A DNA stretch of 64,000 bases from Seinonella peptonophila (GCF_900129355.1 NZ_FQVL01000004.1:124001-188000); one strand, 5' to 3'. Shown: positions 34,643 to 44,829, numbered from the stretch's first letter. Translations and numbers: made by a program. Notes: generated from the letters alone by a model not told the origin.

Positions 34643-35392
34643 ATGAGTGTGGGTCAAGGATTGATGATTATTCCAATTTCTGCGCCTGTTATGGGGAAAA
34701 TGGATACGGTTTATCCCATTTTATTTTGGGACGAGGATCAAGTTGTGTTGGTCGATACTGGATTCCCTGATCAATTAGAACAATTATATTCGGCATTTCA
34801 TTCCGCCAGATTAAAACCAGCTCGTTTAAAGCGAATCATCATGACACATCAAGATATAGATCATATTGGGAATTTACAAAGTCTACTAGAAGATTCCACA
34901 TACCCGATAGAAGTCTATGCACATAAACTAGAGAAGCCCTATATTGAGGGGGAGAAGAGAATCCTTCGCTTTACTGATCAAGCAATTGCTTCTATTGATC
35001 AACTCCCTAAAAGTGTACCTGCTTCATTTCGAGAAGGGCTAAAAAGAATCATGCTTCATCCTCCCAAAGCCCCTGTCTCGCATACAATCTCTGATCAGGA
35101 TCATTTTGCTTGGTGTGGCGGATTGATCGTCATTGAAACGCCAGGACATACACCTGGACATATTAGTCTCTATCATCAAGCGTCTAAGATGCTAATCGCA
35201 GGAGATGCGCTGATTGCTCGAGATGGTCAGTTGCATGGCCCTGATCGAGTAACATCTCTCGACCATCGATTAGCACAAGACTCTGTAAAAAGATTACTTG
35301 ACTATGAAATTGAGTCAGTTCTTTGTTATCATGGAGGGATTTATGAAGGAGATGTGCAAAAGCGATTACAGGAAATTGTGGATGAAGGCTAG
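34643..35392 (+). CDS. Metallo-beta-lactamase-fold hydrolase
   Basis: 249 residues with the MBL metal ligands: T-H-Q-D-I-D-H (the H-x-H motif is altered to T-H-Q-D, giving H-x-D-x-D-H), His in PGHTPGHISLY, Asp in AGDALIA, and a late His in LCYHGG. Such proteins include glyoxalase II-like and quorum-lactonase-like enzymes; the substrate is unknown. The first part, DQVVLVDTGFPD, is the usual substrate-binding strand. GGGAGCGTGA lies 9-15 bases before ATG 34643. It is transcribed alone. Confidence 0.87.
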   Translation: MSVGQGLMIIPISAPVMGKMDTVYPILFWDEDQVVLVDTGFPDQLEQLYSAFHSARLKPARLKRIIMTHQDIDHIGNLQSLLEDSTYPIEVYAHKLEKPYIEGEKRILRFTDQAIASIDQLPKSVPASFREGLKRIMLHPPKAPVSHTISDQDHFAWCGGLIVIETPGHTPGHISLYHQASKMLIAGDALIARDGQLHGPDRVTSLDHRLAQDSVKRLLDYEIESVLCYHGGIYEGDVQKRLQEIVDEG

Positions 35393-35584
35393 GTCTGATA
35401 AGCAGATTGAATAGACTGATCGATATATAAAAGCGGTCGGTTATTACCTGCTTTTTTTCTAGTAAATGATTTAGAGAAAAATACGCGCAAAAAGTTGTAA
35501 AGCTTCACATCGCTGCATAATGATGTAACTTGAAACTAGTTTGAACTGTCGATATGATAGAGCAATCAGATGGGAGGGAGCAAT

Positions 35585-36361
35585 GTGGACAATCCAAAGA
35601 TTTCAGCCGAGCAACAGTTTGCGGATAAAGCAGAGAAATATCGAGATGAAGCGGTATTTGCTGTAGGCAATGATTTAACCTGGATGGTTGAATGCATTCC
35701 TTTGACTGGATCGGAAAAGTTACTAGATATTGGGGCAGGCGCAGGTCACACAGCTTTAGCATTTGCCACGCAGGTAGCCGAAGTATACGGTTTAGACGTA
35801 ACACCTGCAATGGTCGAAGTAGCGACAAAGTTAGCTGCTGATCGTGGAGTAAAGAACGCCACCTTTCAAGTGGGAGATGTAGAGAGACTTCCTTTTCCAG
35901 ATCAGTTTTTTGATATTGTCACTTGTCGGTTGGCTGCCCATCACTTTGTAGATATTCAGCAGTCGTTTAAAGAAATCACACGGGTGTTAAAGCCAGGCGG
36001 AAGTTTCTTATTGGTTGATCATTATGCTCCTGAAGAAGAAGAACAAGACCATTTTATCAATCGATTGGATCAATTACGCGATCCTTCACATGTACGGGAA
36101 TATAAATTGTCAGAGTGGCGATCTTTTTTTGAAGAGAACCAACTGGAATATAGAGAAGTAAAGCATTGGCATATCTCTCTTCAATTTGATAATTGGGTTG
36201 AACGGTCAGCCACTCCTGAGGACACACGACAAAAGCTCATTCAAATGTTACAGCAAGCTACAGCAAAGCAAAAAGAGCTATTTCAAATTGAACTGGATCA
36301 AACAGGACATCCGAAATCCTTCAGCCTGTTATCTGTTTTGATACAAGGTGTGAAATCTTAA
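35585..36361 (+). CDS. Class I SAM-dependent methyltransferase
   Basis: 258 residues of the UbiE/Methyltransf_11 type: motif I LLDIGAGAGHTALAFA, motif II-like GLDVTPAMVEVA, post-I VGDVERLPFPDQFFDIVTC, then LKPGGSFLLVDHYAPE. The acceptor is not known. GGGAGGGAG five bases upstream marks GTG 35585 as the start; the ATG at 35570 lies before that site. Its terminator (arms GACCTC/GAGGTC, T-run at 36735) is where a repeat copy is inserted. Confidence 0.88.
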   Translation: MDNPKISAEQQFADKAEKYRDEAVFAVGNDLTWMVECIPLTGSEKLLDIGAGAGHTALAFATQVAEVYGLDVTPAMVEVATKLAADRGVKNATFQVGDVERLPFPDQFFDIVTCRLAAHHFVDIQQSFKEITRVLKPGGSFLLVDHYAPEEEEQDHFINRLDQLRDPSHVREYKLSEWRSFFEENQLEYREVKHWHISLQFDNWVERSATPEDTRQKLIQMLQQATAKQKELFQIELDQTGHPKSFSLLSVLIQGVKS

Positions 36362-36384
36362 CAAGCGAGTGAGAAAGCGTCACC

Positions 36385-36426
36385 TCCAGCCACGATCATG
36401 AGCCAGAAAGTGATGATGTCTACAAG
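36385..36426 (+). repeat. 3'-tail fragment of the terminator-associated repeat
   Basis: GCCACGATCATGAGCC followed by GATGTCTACAAGCTG is the tail of the repeat family. It points to the hairpin at 36427-36449, with a full copy in inverse orientation beyond it: the same arrangement as at 1475-1922. Confidence 0.6.
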
Positions 36427-36449
36427 CTGTGACCTCTCTTATGAGGTCT

Positions 36450-36712
36450 CAGAGTGTAACAAAGCCACGCGATCGGCGGCTCGTGATCGTGGTTCCCGGC
36501 ACGCTCCGACCCGGGCTTGCAAAGATGTATGGCTGCCGCGTTCTGTCAGCTTTCGCGGTCGGGCAAAACTCGCCTCCTCCGGCATTCGCCTGCGGAGACT
36601 CGAACAGTTTGCCCATATAGAAAATACCGCTTCAGCTGCCATTCCGCTAAGTAGCGCCCGAAATGGAGCTTTGCCGTTCACCTCTCCACTCGCTCACTAG
36701 GTTTTCTTCAGT
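36450..36712 (-). repeat. Terminator-associated repeat, type A, full copy
   Basis: On the minus strand it starts CAGACTGAAGAAAACCTAG and is closely similar to 3561-3857 over its length. The flanks 36427-36449 and 36713-36735 are 23-bp direct repeats with one mismatch. Each is a full hairpin, and the right one has TTTTTT and is the methyltransferase terminator. Confidence 0.85.
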
Positions 36713-36839
36713 CTGTGACCTCTCTTGTGAGGTCTTTTTTATTGTACAAAAATCGAAAATTATTTTGATGGTAGATTTTTTATATAAACTCCGCTGGTTA
36801 TTTATTAGAATGTAGTAGATAACGAGTGGGGGTTTGAAT

Positions 36840-39800
36840 ATGCAGTGGATATTACGAACGAAATGGATATGGGCAATTTTATGGGTAGTACTTGCCATTG
36901 GGATTTCTGCTACCATGCCATCACTAGATCAGCTCGTTAAAGAGAAAGGTCAGCCTACTGTAGGTGAAACTTATAAGTCGGGTTTGGCAGCAAAGTTGCA
37001 AAAAGAATTGAATAAAGGTAAGCAAGGAGGAAGCGAGTTTGATGCCATCCTTGTTTTCCATCAGGAACGTGCATTTTCTAAAAATGATTTTAAACAGGTA
37101 GAGCAACTGTTAAAAGAGATGAAGCAGAAGCCATCTTTACATATTAATAGTATTTTAACTCCATTTGAGCATAAAGAGGCTGAAAAGCGTTTGTTATCGA
37201 AAGATCGCAAAACGTTAATGGCGATTGCGACAGTAAGCAAGCCAAAGCAATATACCATTCAGGAAATTCATGATCAATTGAAACAAGAGATCAATCGTAG
37301 CAAGATGGACACCTATATTACAGGTGATAAGTTTATTATGGAGGATTATGCGCAGACATCGATTGATGGGGTGAAGAAAACTGAACTCTTTACGGTTATC
37401 TTTATCATTGCTGTATTAATCTTTGTCTTTCGGTCGCCTATCGCTCCATTCATCTCACTGATCATTGTAGGGATTTCATATCTTGTATCGATTGGAATCG
37501 TTGCCAATCTGGTTGAATATTTCAATTTTCCCTTTGCGAACACAACGCAAATTTTCCTTGTTCTAGTCCTATTTGGGATCGGGACGGATTATAATATCTT
37601 GCTCTTTATGAGATTTAAAGAAGAGCTAAAACAATGGGATAAAATCAGTGATGCCATCCACGCAACCTATCGCACTGCCGGTAAAACAGTCTTTTTCAGT
37701 GGTTTAGCCGTGTTGATTGGCTTTAGCATGCTTAGTTTCTCAAAGTTTGGCATCTACCAATCGGGTGTAGCTGTTGCTGTAGGGGTTGTGATTTTATTAG
37801 CGGTTCTCTTTACAATTGTTCCGTTTTGTATGGCGATCTTTGGAGAAATCCTTTTCTGGCCATCGAAAAAATCTTCAGAGCATAAAGAGAGTCGTCTCTG
37901 GAAGTGGTTTGGTCGATTCTCAGTAAAGCGTCCCATTCTTTCTATTGTCATTGTCATTGCCATTACCTTACCTTTCTTTTTTGTTTATCAAGGTAAATTA
38001 TCATTCGATAGCTTACAGGAAGTACATCCAAATTATGAATCAGTAAAAGGATTTCGCTTGGTCGCTCAATCATTTGGAGCTGGACAAACACTACCAACCA
38101 CCGTACTGCTCAAATCTGATCAAGCGCTTGATTCAGCAGAAGGATTAGGTTTTTTAGATGAACTACAGGAGAGATTAGAGCAAATTCCGGGTGTAAAACT
38201 TGTCTATGGACCAACCCGTCCAAATGGACAGAGAATAGACAAATTATATGCAAAAGAGCAGACAAAGCAAGTAAATAAAGGCTTGGACCAATCAAACAAA
38301 GGGCTGCAACAAATATCGGGTGGTCTAAATCAAGCCGCAAGTCAAATTCAGGCTTCTACAGCTGGCGGATTTGATAATGTTAACAAACTGATCACAGGTA
38401 CAGACTCGATCCGTCAGGGTTTGGGACAAGTAGGGAAGGTACTCGGTCAGATTCAAACGGGTCTTCATCAAGGGGCAGCCGGTGCAAGTCAGTTTTCTAC
38501 TTCTTTAAACCAATTAGATCATGGAATTGAGCAATTAACAGATTCAACCGAACAAATTTTATCGGGCTATCGGCTATTGGCTAAGGAAATGGGAAAAGCT
38601 GAAAGTCGTATGAACCAACAGATAAAAGCGCAATCCACCGCATTAAAGCAGGCTGCCGAACAAATCCTGACATCTGTTAAAGAGATGGAGCGGAAAAATC
38701 CTGAGTTGGCGCAGAGTGAAGAGTTAGCAACGATTCGCGCAACTGCAGAAAAACTAAAAGAGCAGGCTGCCCATCCCACGGCAGGGGCATCATTTTCACA
38801 AGTAGTGGAGCAAATGAACCGTGCCAATCAAGGGCTAGCCGCAGTGGTCGCAGGAGAAAAGAAATTGCAGTCAGGAAGTAGTCAGTTGAGTAGTGGAGCG
38901 AAGCAGTTGGCAAATGGGCTAAAGCAAGGAGCCACTGGACAGGCAGCTGTAACTGCATCAATTGGGAAGATGGACCAGGGATTACTAGCGGTCAATCAAG
39001 GACAAAAGCAATTAAATACAGGATTGAAGCAATATGCAGCGGGAATGAAAGAGTTACAGCAGGGATTAAGTAAAAGCTCTAATGGCCTGAATAAGATATC
39101 GGGTGGATTAGTAAAAGGAAATCAATATCTAGCTGAGTTAACAGGTGGATCATCAATTGAGAGGTTCTTTGTTCCAAATGAAGTGAGAAAAGGGGATAGT
39201 TTCCAAAAAGCATTAGACCTTTATATGTCAAAGGATCGTAAAGTGATCAAGTATAACATTGCTCTATCAGTTGATCCATATTCTCCAAAAGCGATGGATT
39301 TAGCGAAAGAGATTGATAAAACGGTTAAGGAGTTTGCCACATACACACCATATAAAAACCTACAAATTGGAACGGGCGGTGTATCGGCTAGTAATGATGA
39401 TCTTCAACATATCTCAGCAGGTGATTTTTCGCGAACGGTCAACTTTATGTTGATTGGTATTGGGATTATGTTAATCCTTCTTTTCCGTTCATTCTGGTTA
39501 CCTGTGTTCGTCATGTTAAGTCTGGTCGGTTCCTACTATACCGCCCTCTCATTTAGCGAGCTGGTTTTTTCGCATTGGTTTGGTGGATTGGGACTCTCTT
39601 GGACAGTGCCATTTTTCTCCTTTATTCTGATCATTGCTTTGGGAGTTGACTATAGTATTTTCTTATTGATGCGTTATCAAGAATCGATACGTGAATCAGC
39701 AAGTGCAGCAATCTTGCTGGCGATGAGAAAGATCGGAGGCGTTGTCATCTCCGCCGCCATCATTCTATGTGGAACATTTGCTGCCATGTATCCAGCCGGC

Positions 39801-39965
39801 GTAACGACACTGGTGCAAATATCTACTGTCGTGATACTCGCATTATTACTCCTCGCATTTGTTCTGTTGCCTTTATTTATTCCAGCAGGAATTGCATTAA
39901 TGGAAAAACAAAGTCTTCGTGAACAACAGCATCGTAAGCAGATTGAACAGGATGCTTACTTATAA
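36840..39965 (+). CDS. MMPL/RND-family membrane exporter
   Basis: About 1041 residues, organised as in mycobacterial MmpL and Bacillus YdfJ-like proteins. One N-terminal helix; an outer domain; five or six helices around 180-370 with VLVLFGIGTDYNILLFMRFKEEL (the proton-relay GxxxDY motif); a second outer domain with a long Gln/Gly-rich helical region (about 480-780) of repeated N-Q-G-L-x-Q type; then helices 860-1030 with IIALGVDYSIFLLMRYQE. It probably exports a lipid or drug by proton motive force. The long helical insert may form an extended coiled periplasm-like stalk. Start ATG 36840 (TTG 36834 is possible). Confidence 0.9.
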   Translation: MQWILRTKWIWAILWVVLAIGISATMPSLDQLVKEKGQPTVGETYKSGLAAKLQKELNKGKQGGSEFDAILVFHQERAFSKNDFKQVEQLLKEMKQKPSLHINSILTPFEHKEAEKRLLSKDRKTLMAIATVSKPKQYTIQEIHDQLKQEINRSKMDTYITGDKFIMEDYAQTSIDGVKKTELFTVIFIIAVLIFVFRSPIAPFISLIIVGISYLVSIGIVANLVEYFNFPFANTTQIFLVLVLFGIGTDYNILLFMRFKEELKQWDKISDAIHATYRTAGKTVFFSGLAVLIGFSMLSFSKFGIYQSGVAVAVGVVILLAVLFTIVPFCMAIFGEILFWPSKKSSEHKESRLWKWFGRFSVKRPILSIVIVIAITLPFFFVYQGKLSFDSLQEVHPNYESVKGFRLVAQSFGAGQTLPTTVLLKSDQALDSAEGLGFLDELQERLEQIPGVKLVYGPTRPNGQRIDKLYAKEQTKQVNKGLDQSNKGLQQISGGLNQAASQIQASTAGGFDNVNKLITGTDSIRQGLGQVGKVLGQIQTGLHQGAAGASQFSTSLNQLDHGIEQLTDSTEQILSGYRLLAKEMGKAESRMNQQIKAQSTALKQAAEQILTSVKEMERKNPELAQSEELATIRATAEKLKEQAAHPTAGASFSQVVEQMNRANQGLAAVVAGEKKLQSGSSQLSSGAKQLANGLKQGATGQAAVTASIGKMDQGLLAVNQGQKQLNTGLKQYAAGMKELQQGLSKSSNGLNKISGGLVKGNQYLAELTGGSSIERFFVPNEVRKGDSFQKALDLYMSKDRKVIKYNIALSVDPYSPKAMDLAKEIDKTVKEFATYTPYKNLQIGTGGVSASNDDLQHISAGDFSRTVNFMLIGIGIMLILLFRSFWLPVFVMLSLVGSYYTALSFSELVFSHWFGGLGLSWTVPFFSFILIIALGVDYSIFLLMRYQESIRESASAAILLAMRKIGGVVISAAIILCGTFAAMYPAGVTTLVQISTVVILALLLLAFVLLPLFIPAGIALMEKQSLREQQHRKQIEQDAYL

Positions 39966-40022
39966 CCCGCCGATAGTGATATACTAAGCCAGTAAAGTTT
40001 GGACGAGAAAGAAGGGTAAAAC

Positions 40023-41477
40023 ATGTCAGTTCGTATGCGTTTTGCTCCCAGTCCTACAGGACACTTACATATAGGTGGGGCTCGAACAGCACTATTTAAT
40101 TATTTATTTGCGAAACAACAAGGTGGAAGTTATATACTTCGGATTGAAGATACTGATCTCGCCCGGAATCGAGAGGATGCACTTCAAGGCATCATCGATG
40201 GTTTCCGATGGTTAGGGTTGGATTGGGACGAAGGTCCAGAAATGGGGGGAGATTATGGTCCCTATAGTTGTATGGAGCGATTAGAACTATACCAACCCTT
40301 TGTCGAGCAACTGTTAGCAGAAGGTAAAGCATATAAGTGTTACTGTAGCAGTGAACAGTTGGCTACAGAAAAAGAAGCTGCCAAAGCAGAAGGTCGTCTC
40401 TATCGCTATCCAGGAACATGCCGTCATCTAACAGAAGATGAGCGAACATATAAGGAAAAAGCAGGTGCTGATTATACCATTCGTTTTGCTGTACCTGCTT
40501 CCGATTTACTTGATTTTGATGACTTAATTCGGGGTGACGTTCGTTTTACTACCGAAGACGTTGAAGATTTTGTAATTGTAAAATCAGATGGAATCCCAAC
40601 TTATCATTTTGCTGTAACCATTGATGATCATCTAATGGAGATTACGCATGTTGTTCGTGGTGAAGAGCATATTTCCAATACACCCAAACAGATTTTGCTC
40701 TATCGTGCGTTTGGTTGGGAAGAACCACGCTTTGGACATCTACCGCTTATCTTAAATCCAAATGGGAAGAAATTATCAAAACGCGATGGTTCGATTATTC
40801 AATTTATAGATCAGTATAAAGAACTCGGCTATCTACCAGAAGCAGTGATTAATTATCTGGCATTATTAGGCTGGTCGCCAAGTGATGAACATAGCGAACA
40901 AGAGCTCTTTACAAAAGAAGAATTGATCGAACAATTCTCATATGAACGGGTCAATCGTTCAGGAGCAGTCTTTGATCCTGAGAAGTTAGCTTGGGTTAAT
41001 GCACAGTATATTAAAGCTTCAGACCCTCAGCGGATTGTTGAGCTTGCTCTTCCTTATCTAGAAAAGGAATATGATAGAAAGTTGCCGCTTGATTGGGTTA
41101 CTTCGCTTGTGACGCTATATCAAACTGCCATTCAAGCAATCCATGAGATTGTAGATGTATCGAGAATTTTCTTTCAAGATCAGGTGGAATACAATGAAGA
41201 AGCCAAAAAACTTCTTCAAGAAGAGCATGTATCGATCGTTTTACAAGCGGTAAGGGCAAATTTAGCCGCTTTGGGCACAGATGAATATCTAGCGCCACAA
41301 ATTAAAAAAGCAATTCGAAAAGTCCAGAAAGAGACCGGCTACCGTGGAAAACAACTCTTTCTACCAGTTCGTGTCGCTACTACAGGAGAGAGTAAGGGAC
41401 CAGACCTGAACGAGACATTAGCCTTGTTAGGTCAGGACACTGTGTTGCAAAGATTGGAACAAGCGCTCTCCACTTGA
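40023..41477 (+). CDS. gltX: Glutamyl-tRNA synthetase
   Basis: It charges tRNA-Glu (and in many Bacillota also tRNA-Gln) with glutamate. It has the HIGH motif in FAPSPTGHLHIGGART, the KMSKS equivalent KKLSKRDGS, and CYCSSEQL with the zinc-like Cys cluster. 484 residues is normal. AAGAAGGG precedes the ATG by about 6 bases. It is not beside cysE/cysS as in Bacillus but follows the MMPL gene, so the local order is rearranged. A repeat-family tail starts 6 bp after its stop. Confidence 0.96.
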   Translation: MSVRMRFAPSPTGHLHIGGARTALFNYLFAKQQGGSYILRIEDTDLARNREDALQGIIDGFRWLGLDWDEGPEMGGDYGPYSCMERLELYQPFVEQLLAEGKAYKCYCSSEQLATEKEAAKAEGRLYRYPGTCRHLTEDERTYKEKAGADYTIRFAVPASDLLDFDDLIRGDVRFTTEDVEDFVIVKSDGIPTYHFAVTIDDHLMEITHVVRGEEHISNTPKQILLYRAFGWEEPRFGHLPLILNPNGKKLSKRDGSIIQFIDQYKELGYLPEAVINYLALLGWSPSDEHSEQELFTKEELIEQFSYERVNRSGAVFDPEKLAWVNAQYIKASDPQRIVELALPYLEKEYDRKLPLDWVTSLVTLYQTAIQAIHEIVDVSRIFFQDQVEYNEEAKKLLQEEHVSIVLQAVRANLAALGTDEYLAPQIKKAIRKVQKETGYRGKQLFLPVRVATTGESKGPDLNETLALLGQDTVLQRLEQALST

Positions 41478-41482
41478 TGAGA

Positions 41483-41552
41483 AGCAAACCCGGATCGGAG
41501 CGTCGCCGTGAACCACGAACACGAGCCGATCACGCGATTTTATCTATAATCT
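41483..41552 (+). repeat. 3'-tail fragment of the terminator-associated repeat
   Basis: GCAAACCCGGATCGGAGCGT and TTTATCTATAATCTG match the tail of the type A copies. It ends directly at the gltX terminator hairpin (41555-41578). No full copy lies on the other side, so tails can exist alone at a terminator. Confidence 0.65.
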
Positions 41553-41554
41553 GG

Positions 41555-41580
41555 AAGCACTACCTTTGGTGGTGCTTTTT
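41555..41580 (+). terminator. Terminator after gltX
   Basis: AAGCACTACC pairs with GGTGGTGCTT around TTT and runs into TTTTT. Confidence 0.85.
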
Positions 41581-41647
41581 TATATTGTTTATGCATATTC
41601 ATATAGTTGAGATCGAAGTGTGCGGAAGAAACAAAGGAGAGGTGCTT

Positions 41648-44017
41648 ATGAGTCGGGAATCATTTTATCCTTCATGGTCTAAGCTAAAATCTTCAATTGA
41701 TCAGATCAAGAAGCGACGAACCTATTTGAGCGATTTTCCAGCATTGCCCGGTGAACGGGATGACTGTGGACGGTTTCAACGTGCCATAGCGAAAACACCG
41801 GTCGGTGGGGAATTAGTGGTTCCTGACGGCTATTATTTCGCAGATAGTTTGACTATCCATAAAAATATTTCTGTCATCTTCCAAGGTAATGCAACAATTG
41901 AAGCAACCGCGCCTAACCGTGATATTTTACGAATAGAGGGCTCGAGAGATCAGCGGAATTACATATTGTCCAAGCCCTTAAAAAGAGGGGATCGGGAAAT
42001 CTTATTATCGACTACGCCATCATTTCAAGAGGGCGATGTCATCATCCTGACAGACGATACTCGAAGAAATGCGGATCAACAGATGGATATGAATACTGAA
42101 ATTCATGAAATAGAAGCAGTAGTAAATCAAAATCAAAACCTTGTCCGAAATGCAGCAATGGTTTTAGACTCTGATAGAGATGGAGTAGTCGATCAGTTTT
42201 CAAGCTATTCGAACCATCCATTAAGTGAAATCTTTCAAGCATCAAAAGAACTGCAAGCACAAGTGATTCAGTTACCCAGAGTCGCGGTGCCCACACGTGC
42301 TGGAATTGTGCAAAGTATTCCACTGCAACAAGATCAAGTCTACACATTTCAGGTGGAAACAAAAGTAGCAGAAGCATCTGGAGATTTTGAAGGATCCTGT
42401 TATCTAGTCTGGTATGATCGAGCGTCAAAAATAATCGGTAGAGAATATGTCTCAGACTTTACCCCATTTAATTGGTCAACGATTCGCCTGCACAATATAA
42501 AACCTCCGGCAGGTTCAGCATTCTGCAAAATTTTTCTAGAAGTGGAGACAGAGACGCCAGGTTCATATGGAACGATTTACTTTCGAAACCTGAAGTTTCA
42601 ATCCGCCTCCACACGGCTGATTTTACGTGATTTTGTCCGGCTGCCCAAACAGATCTCTACAAAAGGAGTTAATATTTATCGGATTCATCCACTAAATAAT
42701 ATCAAGGTTAAAAATTTTAAATATCGACTGAAAGAAGGTTCTGAGTCAGGGAATGGGCTGACCTTACAGTATATTCGTGGCGGGATGATCGAAGAGATTC
42801 AAGGAGATCGAGGCGCAGGATCTGGTGTACAAATTCTGAAGTCCATGCATATAACGGTTCGTGATTTTCGATTTCTCAAACCACAACATACAGGAAGCGG
42901 TCAAGGTTATGGTGTGCAATGTTATGGAGGCTGTAGTCATATCTTGATTCAGAATGGATATACACTAGATTGTCGTCATTCCGTTGATTTGGATAGTACA
43001 TTTGATGCGACTATCGAACATGTTTTTGACTACAATTCACAAGGTGCCGCTTTTGTCATGAGTCATAACGGATGTTGTAGCGATATAACATTTCGTGGTT
43101 GTCAAACCCTTCATTCGATTGGTTCAGGATTTGTCGCAGATAGTCAGGGATTCGCTGATCGACGAAAATGTACCTTCCACAATTTTCGAGTGATCGATTG
43201 TACGGCTGTGATTCAAAATCCTACGACAGCAGCTATTTACTGGTATTCACCATGTAAGAATGCCGTTGTTCGCGATTGCACATTACGATATGATGGCGTG
43301 AAATTGCCTGCAGTCTGGTGCAATGCAGGCATTCGTATTTATCCTGTAGAGTCGGATGTTACAATTACAGGTTGTGATATTACCGGCTTTCGTCGTGGTG
43401 TGGCATTACAAGTCGGTGGTAAAGTCCAGTTGGTAAATGAAGATGATTGTGCGATTACAGTGCGCGACTCGCGGATTAAAAATTGCCAATCGGCATTTCT
43501 CTGTTATCAAGGAAAAGAAAGGCGAGTATCTCTATACAATATCGATTGTCAGAGCATTCATTCATTTTTACTTGAGCTTTCGGGTACTGGATCATTTAAA
43601 GAATTCGTGATTGATGGACTCTCCGTGCAAAAATCCCCTAAATGTCAATTTACAAATCAGCCAAAACAGATTTATACCGTTGGAAATCAAGGTTATATCA
43701 ATAACATTCGCAGTGACCGAACAGCCCGTTTTCGGGCAGAGAAAAATTGGAGAATATCGCAAGACCAACTATTTTTAAACGGAAATAGCTCATCCCTTCT
43801 GCTTGAAGGATCGGGCTTTCCATCTGCGTCTGACCCCATTCCTGATGGCTGGGTGGAAGGACAGCAACTAACATTGGTCACGACTCAGGGAGAATGGGTA
43901 ATCAAACAAGGCGCTAACATGCTTCTATCCCATAGTGGCCCTGAACTGATCTTAAATGAACGACGACGTACATTAACATTGATCTGGCAATCAGGAAAAT
44001 GGGTAGAGAGGAGTTAG
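41648..44017 (+). CDS. Right-handed beta-helix protein, pectate-lyase-3/tailspike-like
   Basis: 789 residues. Near residues 36-75 it has the entry motif of pectate lyase 3-type beta-helix proteins: GERDDCGRFQRAI followed by GGELVVPDGYYFADSL, as in phage tailspikes and polysaccharide depolymerases. The middle is a mixed region with a carbohydrate-binding-like insert (200-340), then beta-helix coils with many G, V, C-D repeats, and a C-terminal tip. There is no signal peptide, so it would leave the cell by lysis or belong to a phage-like particle. AAAGGAGAGGTG fixes ATG 41648; the longer frame from 41474 starts inside a repeat tail. A fragment of a second such gene lies at 31561-31770. Confidence 0.78.
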   Translation: MSRESFYPSWSKLKSSIDQIKKRRTYLSDFPALPGERDDCGRFQRAIAKTPVGGELVVPDGYYFADSLTIHKNISVIFQGNATIEATAPNRDILRIEGSRDQRNYILSKPLKRGDREILLSTTPSFQEGDVIILTDDTRRNADQQMDMNTEIHEIEAVVNQNQNLVRNAAMVLDSDRDGVVDQFSSYSNHPLSEIFQASKELQAQVIQLPRVAVPTRAGIVQSIPLQQDQVYTFQVETKVAEASGDFEGSCYLVWYDRASKIIGREYVSDFTPFNWSTIRLHNIKPPAGSAFCKIFLEVETETPGSYGTIYFRNLKFQSASTRLILRDFVRLPKQISTKGVNIYRIHPLNNIKVKNFKYRLKEGSESGNGLTLQYIRGGMIEEIQGDRGAGSGVQILKSMHITVRDFRFLKPQHTGSGQGYGVQCYGGCSHILIQNGYTLDCRHSVDLDSTFDATIEHVFDYNSQGAAFVMSHNGCCSDITFRGCQTLHSIGSGFVADSQGFADRRKCTFHNFRVIDCTAVIQNPTTAAIYWYSPCKNAVVRDCTLRYDGVKLPAVWCNAGIRIYPVESDVTITGCDITGFRRGVALQVGGKVQLVNEDDCAITVRDSRIKNCQSAFLCYQGKERRVSLYNIDCQSIHSFLLELSGTGSFKEFVIDGLSVQKSPKCQFTNQPKQIYTVGNQGYINNIRSDRTARFRAEKNWRISQDQLFLNGNSSSLLLEGSGFPSASDPIPDGWVEGQQLTLVTTQGEWVIKQGANMLLSHSGPELILNERRRTLTLIWQSGKWVERS

Positions 44018-44175
44018 TCTATATCCAATGGAAAATCGATTGTAAAACTTCCTATTTTTCACTCGATTTAATAAAATAAGAAAATGTGTTATTTCGTTTC
44101 ATTCTTCATTTTTTCGTTGAGGCAGGGAAGAATGAAAATATTTAGCATGTGGATCAAGTGAAGGGAGATACAATC

Positions 44176-44784
44176 ATGTCGTGGAGACAACGAGTTCAAT
44201 TTCTCTCGCGTTTTTTACAAAATCCCAAGAAAATTGGTAGTGTGACACCAAGCTCTCGGTTCTTAGTTGAAGCATTATTAGACCCAGTCGATTGGGCAAA
44301 AGTGAAAACAATTGTAGAATTAGGAGCTGGAACGGGGGTGTTAACAAGGAAAATCGCTAGACGAATTCGAGATGATTCCCATGTCTACATCTTTGAACAA
44401 GACTCCAAATTGGCACAGGCATTAAAAGCTCGTTATCCGCAGATGATCCATTGCAGTGATGCAAAACAATTATCTTTCGAATTGGAGATGAATGGAGTAC
44501 ATCAAGTTGATTGCATTATTTCTAGCTTGCCATTTGCTAATTTTTCAATGAAAGAACGAGTAATTTTACTCAAGGGAATTCAACAAGTGCTAGCTCAAAA
44601 AGGAGTTTTTATTGCCTATCAATATTCATTACAAATGCGTGGGCTATTTGAAGAATATTTTCCTCATGTCGACACCAGATTTATTCCTTTTAACTTGCCT
44701 CCTAGCTTTGTTTACATCTGTCGAAAAGATCCATGTATCCACTTAAAGTTAGATAGGAAAAAGAATACTCTTTTAACCATATGA
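44176..44784 (+). CDS. SAM-dependent methyltransferase, phospholipid N-methyltransferase-like
   Basis: 202 residues. LQNPKKIGSVTPSSRFLVEALL, then motif I VELGAGTGVLTRKIA, and ISSLPFANF in the place of the NPPY-like motif. This is the pattern of the PmtA/LpxM-linked methyltransferase group related to rRNA adenine dimethylases. GGGAG selects ATG 44176 over the frame start at 44149. It probably methylates a lipid head group; an rRNA target is less likely because the adenine-binding motif differs. Confidence 0.75.
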   Translation: MSWRQRVQFLSRFLQNPKKIGSVTPSSRFLVEALLDPVDWAKVKTIVELGAGTGVLTRKIARRIRDDSHVYIFEQDSKLAQALKARYPQMIHCSDAKQLSFELEMNGVHQVDCIISSLPFANFSMKERVILLKGIQQVLAQKGVFIAYQYSLQMRGLFEEYFPHVDTRFIPFNLPPSFVYICRKDPCIHLKLDRKKNTLLTI

Positions 44785-44791
44785 ACAAGGG

Positions 44792-44829
44792 AAATCTCGA
44801 TCACTCCGTCAGTGATGGAGATTTTTTTG
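44792..44829 (+). terminator. Terminator after the methyltransferase gene
   Basis: AAATCTC-x-ATCACT pairs with AGTGAT-x-GAGATTT around CCGTC, then TTTTTTT. Confidence 0.85.

Noticed and set aside
36398-36700. Frames of 63-100 codons in the repeat at 36450-36712
   Set aside because: Not conserved in frame between repeat copies.
41474-41647. N-terminal extension of the beta-helix protein by 58 codons
   Set aside because: It starts inside a repeat tail and runs through the gltX terminator; ATG 41648 has an excellent binding site.
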